DNA of 64,000 nt from Drosophila persimilis. Taxonomy: Eukaryota; Arthropoda; Insecta; Diptera; Drosophilidae. Shown here piece after piece: positions 22,874 through 32,915 of the stretch. Below the pieces are notes generated by a model, which was not told the origin of the DNA, did not search any database, and saw only the letters and a program-made list of their open reading frames with translations. The stretch covers positions 12,710,001 to 12,774,000 of the forward strand of contig NW_020825298.1 in the NCBI RefSeq assembly GCF_003286085.1, read 5' to 3'. Both the position numbers and the translations under genes were made by a program. Numbering within the stretch: the stretch's first letter is position 1; each line of letters opens with the position of its first letter.

Positions 22874-23333
22874 TTTTCAGTAATTTCAGTTAAACAAAAG
22901 CAAGAGCTCCAGTGAAAGTTGCTACCAACGCACGGAAAAGTCTATAACGAAGTGTACACGAATGCAAGAGTCGAGGGTAGTCGGCTTCTCGCCGATGTGA
23001 CGTGTAAACGTCAAAGGCAGAGTTGCACCGGGGACGTCTATTTGACAGCCCTGGCAGCCGATAGTAGTCGCCAGCCGATAGCAACAGTACCATTTGCCGA
23101 TAGTAGCGCAACAGGTTCTGCAGCTGAGCGGAATTTGTTTTTATATAAATAAGTTTGAAATTAAAGGTACGTAATGAGTAAACAGAGCAGTCACCATTTG
23201 GTTTATGTTGCAGCTGCATTTAAGACAATCTAATTGTTAATTTGTATGCTTAAAAGCTAAACTATCTCTGAAAGAGCACCTGTCCAAAGGTCATTTCAAG
23301 TTGTTTACACCTTTCGTTCAATTCAGAATCGTA
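22874..23333. promoter_or_regulatory. Divergent promoter region TRAP gamma / enoyl-CoA isomerase A
   Basis: 460 bp without a gene separate the two start codons. Sequence is not repetitive and no clear core element stands out. Confidence 0.4.
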
Positions 23334-24290
23334 ATGCTCCGAACAAAAGTCTTGAGTCTGGTGGCCCGAAGTGGCCCCAGCCGGCTCATGTCCACCGCCA
23401 CCAAGCTGACGACCGTGGAGGTCAATGACAAAACAGGAATCGCCACGCTCACCATGTGCAGGGCGCCAGTAAATGGACTCAACTTGGAACTGCTCAAGGA
23501 TTTAAAAACATCCATTGACGAAATCGAGAGCAACAAAAGCCGGGGTCTCATACTGACATCCGTAAGATAGTGCAATAAATTCTTGGCGCGCACATCTAAT
23601 CAATCGCATAACACACTTGCAGTCCAATGCTACAATATTCTCAGCTGGTCTGGATATCATGGAAATGTATAATCCCGAAAAGGAGAGGATTCGTGCCTTT
23701 TGGACGCAACTGCAGGAGGTTTGGCTTTCCCTCTATGGTAGCAGTGTCCCCACCGCAGCTGCCATCAATGTAAGCTTCCAGCCACAGAAACCCACGCCTG
23801 CTCTAACGATTTGTTTTCGTAGGGCCACTCCCCCGCTGGAGGATGTCTTTTGGCCACATCTTGCGAGTACAGAGTTATGCTGCCAAAATTCACCATCGGC
23901 TTGAATGAGACGCAACTGGGCATTGTGGCGCCCAAGTGGTTCATGTCGTCTTTCCTAAGCGTTCTCCCACAACGTCAGGCAGAGCGGGCTCTCAATCAGG
24001 GGCGTATGTTCTCGACAGAGGAGGCCTTGCAGATTGGCCTCATCGACGAGACTGCCACTAGCAAGGAAGAGGCGGTGGAAAAGTGTGCCGCCTTCTTAGG
24101 CACATTCGCCAGAGTGAATCCCTTGGCTCGGGCACTGACCAAACAGCAGTTCCGCGCAGCCGATTTGCAGCAATTGGAAAACGAGCGTAAGGACGATCTG
24201 GAGAAGTTTTTGTTTTTTATTAACCAGCCAGCCGTGCAGAAAGGTCTGGGCATTTATCTCGAAGGTCTGAAGAAGAAGGCCAAGAAATAA
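23334..24290 (+). CDS. Enoyl-CoA delta(3),delta(2)-isomerase 1-like, tandem copy A
   Basis: Crotonase-fold enzyme that moves the double bond of 3-enoyl-CoA to the trans-2 position so that unsaturated fatty acids can enter beta-oxidation. Exons: 23334-23561, 23623-23769 and 23823-24290, giving 280 aa. The arginine-rich, serine-rich start (MLRTKVLSLVARSGPSRLMS) is a mitochondrial presequence. The oxyanion-hole motifs are FSAGLD and GHSPAGGCLLA, and the family loop GLNETQLGI, which carries the acidic catalytic residue in ECI1, is intact. The C-terminus ends LEGLKKKAKK. It is the most complete of three adjacent copies that share both intron positions. D. melanogaster has a similar tandem (CG4592, CG4594, CG4598); one-to-one assignment was not attempted. 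Confidence 0.93.
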
Positions 24291-24792
24291 CCATTTATTG
24301 AAATTATAATTGCCAATTATAAATAAAGCCATTTATCCCCGAATGTTGGAGAAAACTTGCTTCTGCGGCAACATTGTGATTCTGGGAAAGACACTGCAGG
24401 AGGAGACGAGAAACGATTTGGCTTTTCGAGGCCGACACCATCAAGGTGCTGCAGGAGTCTTATCAAGCATAACGACCGCTCGTTTTACAATCAGTTTGTT
24501 ACAAATTCAAACCAGAGGTGCGACGATAGGATAATCGAATGGAAAAATACAGTCGTTGGTCGATAGTGGCAGAACAGGCTCTGTTATAGCTGAGAAGATT
24601 ATTTTGATTTTGGAATTCATCTGGGAGGTAATTTAAAAGGAGTGTGGAATACTTCAGAAATATATTTTATATACATAAATAGAATTCCTTCACTGCTTGT
24701 ATAATTATATCATTCTATGCTTTACAGCTTCAGGGCAACAATCTGCAAACCGGCAGAACAAAGGTCATCTTTTGTATACTTTGGTGATAGCG
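24291..24792. other. Spacer between isomerase copies A and B
   Basis: No gene is visible. aataaa at 24321-24326 probably ends copy A. Two short overlapping frames near 24310-24566 have no recognisable content. Confidence 0.5.
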
Positions 24793-25593
24793 ATGTTTTC
24801 CAGACTCTTGAGCTTTGTGGGCCGCACAGGCCGCAGACGTCTCATGTCCACCGCTATCAAGCTGACCACCGTGGAAGTAAATGACAAGACCGGCATTGCC
24901 ACGCTCACAATGTGCCGTCCCCCCGTAAATGGACAAAATTTGGAACTGCTATTGGATATTAAATCATCCATTAACGAAATAAAGAACAACAATAGCCGTG
25001 GTCTCATAATAACATCCGTAAGACACTCTTTAAACAGGATACGTACCAGCATAATTATAGTATTTATTCCCAGGCTAGTCCGAAGGTATTCTCTGCTGTA
25101 AATGTATTGAAATGAATCACAGGGCCACGCCCCAGCAGGAGGATGTCTTCTGGCCACAGCCTGCGAGTATCGTGTTATGGTGCCAAATTGTATAATTGGA
25201 CTGAATGAAACCCAACTTGGGATTATTGCGCCCAAATGGCTGGTTTCGGGCTATCTGAACATCCTGCCAAAACGAGTGGCAGAGCGGTCTCTCACTCAGG
25301 GTCGCTTGTTCACCACGGATGAAGCCTTGCAGGAGGGCCTGATCGACGAGATCGCCAACAGCAAAGAGGAGGCTGTGGACAAGTGTGTCGCCTTCATAGG
25401 CACGTTCGCCAAAGTGAATCCCGTAGCCCGTGCTCTGACCAAGCAACAGTTCCGCGCGGACAATTTGCGCCAATTCCATAAGGAACGCGAACAGGACGTG
25501 GATGATTTCCTGTCCCTGGTCAACCGGCCAGAGGTGCAGAAGGGTATAGCCATTTATCTCGAAGGTCTGAAGAAGAAGGCCAACAAGCAATGA
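24793..25593 (+). CDS. Enoyl-CoA isomerase-like, tandem copy B, most of exon 2 deleted
   Basis: Exon 1 (24793-25017) gives a mitochondrial presequence and KLTTVEVNDKTGIATLTM, close to copy A. Exon 3 (25123-25593) gives GHAPAGGCLLATACEYRV, GLNETQLGI and LEGLKKKANKQ. The 147-nt middle exon of the other copies is reduced to 24 nt (25074-25097, ASPKVFSA); the rest of it and part of intron 2 are gone, leaving only 25 nt before the exon 3 acceptor, too little for an intron. Reading through meets a stop. Because the lost exon is a multiple of three, joining exon 1 directly to exon 3 (intron 25018-25122) keeps frame and gives 231 aa, but without FSAGLD, half of the oxyanion hole, so it is unlikely to be a normal isomerase. 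Yet exons 1 and 3 remain fully open, which argues for recent loss or a retained role. Confidence 0.75.
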
Positions 25594-25838
25594 TCATTTT
25601 TGTTATATGTAAAACCAAATATCAACTGAAATTTCATGTTCTGTTTTGATCCAACTAAATTCGTTCCACCCGATAGGCAGTTTTCATGATACCGCGCTAT
25701 CGATTGCAGATCAGCTGACGCTGCGGCTTGATTTTTTTGTTTTCTTTCGGTTCGCAAATGAAAAAAACCAGCTTATTTGTTTAATTTTATGCCTGTCGCT
25801 GAGTGCGTGATTGCTGCTCAAGTTCAAAAGTCTTAGAA

Positions 25839-26809
25839 ATGTTGCGCAACAGCCTAATAGGCAGTCTCCGACAGATAAAACCCATCCTTTGCAGCCAATC
25901 TTTGCGATCGCTCTCAAATGGAGCAAACTCGGGTCTTACCACGATCGAAGTGGACGACAAGAGTGGGATTGCCACATTATCGATGAATCTGCCGCCCGTA
26001 AACACTCTCACCTTGAATCTGATGCATGATCTAATTGATTCCATAAACCAGATTGAGTGCAACAAGAGCCGTGGGCTCATTTTGACGTCGGTGAGTCTGC
26101 GCAATGGACAAAGGCTTTCTATGACACGATTTCGTTGTGATTTTCCAGAGCAATGACAAGGTTTTCTCCGCTGGACTTGACCTCAAAGAGCTGTACAAAC
26201 CCGATCAGGAGAGGTTGAAGGAATTCTGGACGATCTTCCAAGACCTGTGGCTGGCCCTGCATCTCTGCGGCATTCCCACAGCAGCGGCCATTAATGTAAG
26301 TCCCTATTCTGCATCGAACAAGCCCCCTAATCGTTTTACCATTTCAGGGTCATGCGCCTGCCGCTGGTTGCATTATGGCCACGGCCTGCGAATACCGTGT
26401 CATGCTGCCGGATTTCGTCATCGGAGTGCATGCCACGCGGTTTAGTTTCCTCGTCTCCAAGTGGATGATGCTCTCCTACCAGAGTGTGCTGCCACGGAGA
26501 ATTGTCGAGCGGGCGCTGAACCAAGGTAAGCTATTCAGCACTCAAGAGGCCCTGGAGGTGGGTCTTATCGATGAGGTAGCCGGCAGCAAAAAGGAGGCCC
26601 TGGCTCAATGTGCTGCCTTCATTGGCACCTTTGACAAGGCCAATCCCATTGCCAGAACACTGACCAAGCGAATGTGTCGGGATTCCGATGTCACCGAGTT
26701 GCTCAGGGATCGTGCCGGAGACCTACGTGCCTGTGTGGACTACATCAATACTCCCCTGTTCCAAGAGGGACTGAGCGCCCACCTCGAGGGCCTCAAGGAG
26801 AAAAAATAG
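25839..26809 (+). CDS. Enoyl-CoA isomerase-like, tandem copy C, altered active-site loop
   Basis: Exons: 25839-26090, 26149-26295 and 26348-26809, giving 286 aa with the same intron phases as copy A. It has a presequence (MLRNSLIGSLRQIKPILCSQ), FSAGLDL and GHAPAAGCIMA. The loop that reads GLNETQLGI in copies A and B reads GVHATRFSF here, so the conserved NETQLG acid is missing. The ending is LEGLKEKK. The fold should be intact but catalysis may be changed; it could act as a hydratase-like or non-catalytic paralog. It is clearly the most diverged of the three. Its stop is only about 75 bp from that of TbCMF46 on the other strand. Confidence 0.9.
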
Positions 26810-26884
26810 AAGAAATAGCATCAAACTGATGCTGTCCAAAATGCTGCATTTATTGAAATTTATATTAAACTGTTACTCCCAAAA

Positions 26885-28828
26885 CTATTCTTGGTTCAAC
26901 TCCTGTGGAAGATTGCCTAGAGCCTCTGTCATCATTTCCATGAACGAATTGATTTCCAATATTTTGGCACGATGGCGGTCCACTTCCTTGCTGAAAAGAG
27001 TGTCAATAGCTTTCTGTTGCCTTTGAATTCAGTTTCCACTCACTTGTTCAGCTGCTGGATCATCTTGTCAATGAACTCCTTGCTGCGCTTGGCCATGCGA
27101 TCCTCGCGCTCATCAACGCGATAGGTGTGGGCTGTCCGCATCCCTTCGACCAGCTTCAGGACCTCCTCGCGATCGTCCACACACATTGTTAACTCTTTGG
27201 GAACAGACCCGAGTTCCTGACGAGATAATTTGTCGGAAAGAAATTGCGTCACGATATCCGTCATGTTGTCTGCAAAGTGCCCGCAGACATCGCGGAGCTG
27301 GAGGAAGAACACCTGAGCCTGCTCCACAAAGCTGGCCATCAGCTGGGAGATCTTGCGATGGAAGTTTAGCGTGGATTCCTGCGGAGTTGGAGAATATTAG
27401 TTTAAGGAATCATTCAATCATCTGCTCCCCACCTCAACAGCCTCGTGCAAATGTAGTTCCTGAGACATCAAGCTCTGCCACATCTCGTTAAGGGCATCAT
27501 CAAATTGTCCATTGAGGGTGTCCAAATGGGAGTACTCTTCAGACCCGTCTTCACTCTCCTCCAGCTCTCTCAACTTCGAGCGTAACACTTCAAAAGTTCG
27601 CTCCTTGTATTGCAGAAACTCTTCGATCTGCGACTGGCCCAGCGACTGCAGCTCTTGCTGGCCCTCCTGCAGGTTGGCATTAAAGTCTCGGATCTCCTCT
27701 TCGCGTTCTCCAAACCGCTTTAGACCCAGTTTGTAGATACTCTGAGTCAACTGATGGACATCTTTGGCATACTCTTCTGAAAGCTCATGCGCCGGAGCCC
27801 CCACCAGCATCAGTATTCGCCCGTTCTCGTCGTCTCGCCACAGGGAATCGTAAAGCTGCTGACCGTCTAGATGCTCCACAAAGCTGGATGCCAGTCGCTC
27901 TGCTTCGGCTGCCTCCCTAGCATCCGTTTCAAGGGCCTGAATCTCGCGCTCCTGTTTGTCCTCGATCTCGCGTAGTTCACGACTGTTGGAGAAAAGAGTT
28001 GGTCATCCGCATAAGGGAATGGATGAGTGACTCTCACTAGAAACGCTTCTGCGCCGCTTCCCGGGTGTCCGCCTTGATGAAAACGTATTCGTAGTAATTT
28101 AATTTAGGCAGAATGGCAGTCACATAGAGAGCAAGTGGAAAATCTGGCTTCTGCGCAATGGGATTACCTTCCAGATTCAAGACTTTCAGGCTGTTCAAAA
28201 AGCGCAGTCGCTCGATCTAGTGGGGAAGATGTAATTTAAAGATGTCATCTCTTAGCCAGAGGTCTCACCCCATCCACCGTGTCGATCAGATTATTGCCAA
28301 TGCTGAGGATGACTAGCTTTTTGAGGCTAAGGTTCTCAATTCTCCTGATGCGATTGCTGAACAACGAGAGGGTTTCCAGGTTAACCAGCGTCTCCAGGTT
28401 CTCGATTTTGGTGATGTAATTGAAGCTGAGATTCAGCTCCTTGAGGGCCGTGAGCATTTCAATGTGCTCTATGACCTCGATTTTGTTGCAGTTGAGGCAC
28501 AGCTTGGTGAGATTGGGCAGCATCCAGAGGTGGTCGATCCGCAGGAGATCTTCAAAGGAATCCTTCAGATTAGACCCGCTCCAGAGCACTCTTGCGCAGC
28601 CCCCCACTCACTTTTGAACTCCAGCCGCATGGTTCGAATACGCTCGTAGACCACTGGCTCCAGCTGATGCAGGCGACCCGACTCGCCCTTTTGTCCCTCC
28701 CCCAGGTAGGCGGTCTCGATCATCTGCCGATCAATGATGCCCGGCTCTGGGCAGTTGACCTCCTCCAGGAAGCCCCTCACCGGCTCCTCCATCTCATCCC
28801 CCGAACCCTGGCTGACCGGCTCGTCCAT
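26885..28828 (-). CDS. TbCMF46: Dynein regulatory complex subunit 3 (LRRC48) homolog
   Basis: DRC3 is part of the nexin-dynein regulatory complex that links outer doublets in motile axonemes; in flies it should matter in sperm tails and chordotonal cilia. Minus-strand exons: 28828-28612, 28549-28269, 28216-28038, 27982-27433, 27378-27044 and 26990-26885, summing to 555 aa. Leucine-rich repeats occupy residues about 75-190 (LRIDHLWMLPNLTKLCLNCN... LVNLETLSLFSNRIRRIENL... LKVLNLEGNPI), with the cap YYEYVFIKADTR. The rest is long coiled coil (EDKQEREIQALETDAREAAE onwards). The first junction uses the acceptor tttgaag at 28552, giving LEFKNLLRIDHLW, which aligns with human LDFRNILRIDNLW. Confidence 0.93.
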
Positions 28829-29817
28829 TTCACTTGACTATCGCTCAACATTTGCCCAGCGGTGTCGCCGTGGAGCGACGAGTGCATTCCATATCAAGGT
28901 TATGGTTGCTGGGGCAACCGAAAACAACAGAGACCTGCCTAGTTACCACCTGGTCCGCGGTCTGTGCGTGTTACACCCTGTCGCTGACTCTTGGAACAGG
29001 TGCAAGGAGTTCCTGTCTCTCCGGTGCGGCCGGCTCTCCATCCCGATTGATTTCACTCGTAGACATTCGTGCGTTCGGCTCTCTGGGGGTGCAGCGGAGG
29101 CGAGGGATGGTCTAGTTAGGGTTGCGGTTGTTTAGGTTGTCGGGTTGTTGTGGATATCGGCTCTGGCAGTTGTTAATGTTTGCTTCTAAAATAAACTCCT
29201 GTTCGCGAGGGATACCCACTTAGGGCGAAACTCGAGAAATCTCCATTCAATTCGTCCGGCTCAAATCAACCAGAGATCAACTGGAGATAATCGGATTCAA
29301 ATGCGATTGTGGCTGAGGTACGACTAGGGAATAGGGAAGCGAAGCCTTTCCTCGCATTGGATAACATACTAACTAGGCAGCAGACCCCATTGACCGAAAA
29401 GCAATCGATAAAGTGACCCCCGAACCTTTCAGTTTGATTATTTGTTTGTACACAGTGCGAAAAGTCGCATATCTTATATAGTACTCCTTAAATCCAATCC
29501 CCCCCGAGATGTGCGTGTCCCAAGTGCAAATCTAATAAATTAGTTAAATGTGAATGGGTTCAAGGCTTCGGTGCGGGCAGCCCAGCACTTGGACTATTAA
29601 AGTCACACCAAAACGTGACTCAAATCGCCCTAAGACTCCTCCTTCCCAAAACGTAAGTCAAAATTATACACACAAGTACGTACATGTGTATCTAGGAGCT
29701 ACCATACCATACGTACATATGTTTGTATCTATGTAGGCAATGGAAAGGAAGGTTCGCCAACTCAAGGAACTGAATTCGCAGTGTCCATTCTATTTATCAA
29801 ATTTATTATCACGATTC
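28829..29817. other. Intergenic, TbCMF46 upstream region and left edge of the peptide cluster
   Basis: The first 300 bp are GC-rich and hold several short meaningless frames. From about 29580 the sequence becomes part of a unit that is repeated at about 30045 (shared AACGTGACTCAAA and CTCCTTC...AAAA blocks, then CTGAATTCGC before the peptide stop). Confidence 0.45.
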
Positions 29818-29910
29818 CTAGTATCTGCCTAATCCAAAGGAATACCATCTACCAGTTGCCATGGCTCCTGAGATTCCAACAATGAGGAGTACTAATATGC
29901 TCATCTTCAT
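29818..29910 (-). CDS. Tiny secreted-peptide gene, minus-strand copy (intact)
   Basis: A 30-aa precursor reads MKMSILVLLIVGISGAMA, a clear signal peptide, followed by TGRWYSFGLGRY. TATAAAG at plus 29957-29951 lies 47 nt upstream of the ATG, the same spacing as in the plus-strand copies, and an AATTCGATT block precedes it as in those copies. Cleavage after AMA would leave a 12-residue peptide. Its YSFGL-G-R ending looks like an FGLamide amidation site, though there is no dibasic site. I recognise no named family. A TATA box, a short leader and repeated relatives make a real gene more likely than chance. Confidence 0.6.
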   Translation of the reverse strand: MKMSILVLLIVGISGAMATGRWYSFGLGRY

Positions 29911-30284
29911 CTTTAGATTTTGAATGAGTTAAGTTCTCCAAGAATTGGATCTTTATAGAAATTCCCCGTCCCCAATCGAATTCGCAATGCCCTAATAAAA
30001 GTGTTTCCTACCTAATGGATCCCTGATTATGTCCGGTGCTTGTATAAGTCTCTCGTTGGACTTTGGACCAAAGCCATGTGGATTCAACGTGACTCAAAAC
30101 GCCTTTAGATTCCTCCTTCACAAAATCTAAGCTAAAGGAGTCATGCAGGAGTAACCTTACGTATGTATGTATCTGTATCTGTGTTGTGTATTCCCACCTC
30201 AAGTAACTGAATTCGCCGACTGACCAAAAGACCATTACGAAACAATAAGGGGGACGTTTATTCAGTTCAGTTTTTTTTTTAAAT

Positions 30285-30395
30285 ATAATTTCACGATTCC
30301 TAGTATCTACCACATTAAAGAAATACCTTCCTCCAATGGCCATGGCCCCTGATAGTCCAGCAATGAGGAGTACAAGAGTGACAACTTATGGATTC
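30285..30395 (-). pseudogene. Degenerate minus-strand peptide copy
   Basis: The middle of the precursor is recognisable (VTLVLLIAGLSGAMAIGGRYFF), matching the intact copy at 29818-29910, but the MK start and TATA region are replaced by unrelated sequence and the tail is frameshifted. An open frame of 111 codons overlaps it only by accident. Confidence 0.6.
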
Positions 30396-30677
30396 CTGAT
30401 TATGTCCGGTGTTTGCATAAGCGCCCCTTGTGGAGAACCTTTTAGTACATGCTAATCGATAAAAGACCCCCTTTAAATATTTAAGCTTTACTCAAAAATG
30501 CATGACTAATGGTATATTGAAATGATACTAGAAGGATTCCCGATCGAAATGAGAACGCAGTAATGCTTTGGTCATAGTCGGTATCCAAAAGTTAAAAACG
30601 CGTTCGATTACGAAAGATTACGAATCTTCTATAAAAAACACAGACGGATGCGGATCCAACGCATTTCGAAACTGAAG

Positions 30678-30752
30678 ATGAAACTAAAGATTCTTGTACT
30701 CCTCATTGTGGCCACTGCCAGACAGGGGCAATTTTCTTATGCACTAAAGTAG
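30678..30752 (+). CDS. Tiny secreted-peptide gene, plus-strand copy 1
   Basis: 24 codons: signal-like MKLKILVLLIVATA followed by RQGQFSYALK. TATAAAA at 30630-30636 is 48 nt upstream. The tail differs from the YSFG type, so it may be a decayed or diverged member. The upstream block AAAGTTAAAAACGCGTTCGA is shared with the other plus-strand copies. Confidence 0.45.
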   Translation: MKLKILVLLIVATARQGQFSYALK

Positions 30753-30872
30753 GTTGACTATTGTCATGCCGGACTATGCTAGAAATTTGCAGTCTTGGCT
30801 CGCAGTTGTTTGGAAGAACAACTGTATATAAATCGTAGTAGGTGGTCGTCTCTTGTCATACAAAAACTGAAG

Positions 30873-30911
30873 ATGAAGCCGAAGATTCTACTACTGTTCA
30901 TTGCGGCCTAA
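30873..30911 (+). pseudogene. Truncated plus-strand peptide copy 2
   Basis: MKPKILLLFIAA then a stop; the start and hydrophobic core match the family but the mature part is absent. A weak TATATAAAT lies at about 30824-30832. Probably a broken copy. Confidence 0.5.
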
Positions 30912-31228
30912 ATCAATGGAATGAAAATCAATGCCTTCCATTCATCAGGTCATTAAATTTCAAATTGCCAATCATTCAGCTCTTGTTTAATTTTTATTGA
31001 GTTCTTCTTTAATTTATATTCAGTTCTTGGTTAATTCTTTGGTTCTGTAATGTTCAGGGGTCACAAAAACGTCACATTTTGACTTATGCTAACAAATGGT
31101 AATATTACCCCTCATAACCGGAACCCAAAAGTTAAAAAGGCGTTACCAATTCGATTAGGGAAGGGTATGTAAATCTTCTATAAAAGACACATAAACGGAT
31201 GCGGATCGAAATCATTTCGAAGCTGAAG

Positions 31229-31309
31229 ATGAAGCTAAAGATTCTTGTACTCTTCATTGTGGCCAATGCGGAAATTTCACGATATTCGTTTGATCTGGGC
31301 AGAAAATAG
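31229..31309 (+). CDS. Tiny secreted-peptide gene, plus-strand copy 3
   Basis: 26 aa: signal peptide MKLKILVLFIVANA, then EISRYSFDLGRK. TATAAAAG at 31179-31186 lies 50 nt before the ATG; the leader ends CGAAGCTGAAG as in copies 1 and 5. It sits in the left half of the 540-bp duplication. The function is unknown; compare the intact copies at 29818-29910 (-) and 31750-31830. Confidence 0.6.
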   Translation: MKLKILVLFIVANAEISRYSFDLGRK

Positions 31310-31417
31310 CATTAAATTTTCCCTACCCACTTATTCAGCTCTTGTATTCTTGTGTTCTTCTATGTAGTAGTATAGAATCGTAGTACAAGGTGGTCTATTG
31401 TCATATAAAAACTGAAG

Positions 31418-31471
31418 ATGAAGCTGAAGATTCTACCACTGTTCATTGCGGCCTACCTCAATGAGAGCTAG
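31418..31471 (+). pseudogene. Short plus-strand peptide copy 4
   Basis: 17 codons (MKLKILPLFIAAYLNES). The start resembles the family, but a proline breaks the hydrophobic core and the tail is unrelated; it pairs with copy 2 in the duplicated block. Likely broken. Confidence 0.45.
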
Positions 31472-31749
31472 TTCTGCCATTCCTCAGGTCATTAAATTTC
31501 AAATTGTCAATCATTGAGTTCTTCTTTAATTTATATTCAGTTCTTGGTTAATTCTTTGGTTCTGTAATGTTCAGGGGTCACAAAAACGTCACATATTGAC
31601 TTATGCTAACAAATGGTAATATTACAATTACCCCTCATAACCGGAACCCAAAAGTTAAAAAGGCGTTACCAATTCGATTAGGGAAGGGTATGTAAATCTT
31701 CTATAAAAGACACAGACGGATGCGGATCGAAATCATTTCGAAGCTGAAG

Positions 31750-31830
31750 ATGAAGCTAAAGATTCTTGTACTCCTCATTGTGGCCAACGCCTGGACTGGA
31801 CGATATTCTTTTGGAATAGGCAAAGATTAG
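31750..31830 (+). CDS. Tiny secreted-peptide gene, plus-strand copy 5
   Basis: 26 aa: signal peptide MKLKILVLLIVANA, then WTGRYSFGIGKD. TATAAAAG at 31702-31709 is 48 nt upstream. The mature part shares TGR-YSFG with the minus-strand copy (TGRWYSFGLGRY), although the two lie about 1.9 kb apart on opposite strands, so the motif has been kept through divergence. Confidence 0.65.
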   Translation: MKLKILVLLIVANAWTGRYSFGIGKD

Positions 31831-32861
31831 CATTCCATTTTTTCCTAGCCACTCATTGAGTTCTAGTTTGATTATTGACATTGCCTGTTGAATTGCGAAG
31901 ATGGGCACGGCAGTGAAGCAAACACCTAATCTAATCAGAAGTAAAGAAGCGGTGTTTTAGAATACTAATGGGAGATGACATTTAGTTCAATTCAGTTCAG
32001 TTTATTCTTGAATTATCACGATTTCTAGTAACTTCCAAATCCAAAGTAATACCTTCCTCCAATGGCAATGGCCCCAGATAGTCATACTATGAGAAGTAAA
32101 AGAATTTATAGCTTTTATAACCTTGATTCCTTTGGAATTGTAAAAACGTAGCATTAAGATGAAGCCGAGCATCCTTTCAATTTATATCTTGAGGAACGTG
32201 CTCATTTATTCTTGGGGTATAATATAATATTATATAATAATATAATAAACATCACACAGGTGTTTCTAAATGCTCTATTTGTTCCGCTTATCCATCTTAT
32301 GGATTCCTTACTGTTCTGGTGTTTTTCATTCTTAACCCTTTCGGTTGTGGCATTGAATCGGCAATGCCATGACAGCTTTTAATCAGCTGTGAATTTGTCC
32401 GGATTTTTGTTAATCGACAGTAATTGTGTTCCATTATCTGCGGATATTGATTTGTGTGTACTTTCCTTCGGAAGCGGCACGAGTTGTAATTACAGACCCG
32501 TCACCGCTCTATATCCTATCCTCATTCTGTCCCATTCACGTATGATGGTATCTCTGACCTTGACGGAGAGTTGTTTTTTTGGTTAAATCAAATGAAATTC
32601 GGTCAAGCTTATCGGTTGGGTGCCTCTGGATCAATATATTGATTCCAATTGGATAGGTGGCATCCGAGAATCGGGCACACACGTCCGGCCAACGGGCTCA
32701 TGGCCGATTCGATTCGATTACCTTTTTTAGTGCATGTCATTTAATTGAAACTCAGATTCTTTTGAGGTTTTCCCGTCTGGCTAGAGGTGCATAAATAATA
32801 AAAAAGGCTTTCTTGCTTGCCCATAAATTACACTTTTTCTTTTCTTTATTTCTTTGTGCAG
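31831..32861. other. Right edge of the peptide cluster and upstream region of the kinase gene
   Basis: Besides the degenerate copy near 32030-32140, a plus-strand MKPSILSIYIL fragment at 32159 is another possible remnant. From 32260 on nothing is visible apart from an acceptor (tctttgtgcag) ending at 32861, which starts the 5' UTR exon of the kinase. Confidence 0.45.
32030..32140 (-). pseudogene. Degenerate minus-strand peptide copy with YYFGFGSY tail
   Basis: On the minus strand LLLIV, an in-frame stop, then LSGAIAIGGRYYFGFGSY. The tail and the CACGATTTCTAGTAACTTCC block match the minus-strand family. A TATAAA element lies at about 32113-32119. The start is not recognisable. Confidence 0.55.
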
Positions 32862-32915
32862 GTGCATCCAGAGACTATGTGAAGAACTGAAGAGTGCCAT
32901 TCTATTGTAATAAGC

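Larger units (their letters stand above)
29580..30420. repeat. Tandem direct duplication carrying minus-strand peptide genes
   Basis: Two units of about 400 bp (roughly 29580-29960 and 30045-30420) share order and sequence: a TTGGACT block, ACGTGACTCAAA, CTCCTTC, GTATGT runs, ACTGAATTCGC, then TTTAT...CACGATTCCTAGTATCT and the reversed peptide gene. The second unit has lost the start region of its gene. Confidence 0.65.
30925..31840. repeat. Tandem duplication of about 540 bp containing plus-strand peptide genes
   Basis: The block GGTCATTAAATTTCAAATTG... through GGGGTCACAAAAACGTCACA, ACCGGAACCCAAAAGTTAAA, TTCGATTAGGGAAGGGTATG, TATAAAAGACAC and the peptide gene occurs from about 30945 and again from about 31487, nearly identical. 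The unit contains one intact YSFx-type gene and one shorter MK... gene, so the duplication is recent. Confidence 0.85.

Noticed and set aside
22244-22915. 223-codon plus-strand frame over TRAP gamma
   Set aside because: It is antisense to a clear SSR3 gene and arises from its codon bias; no domain or start context.
30008-30343. 111-codon minus-strand frame
   Set aside because: It reads through a decayed copy of the tiny peptide gene into spacer; only its first part matches the family and in a shifted frame.
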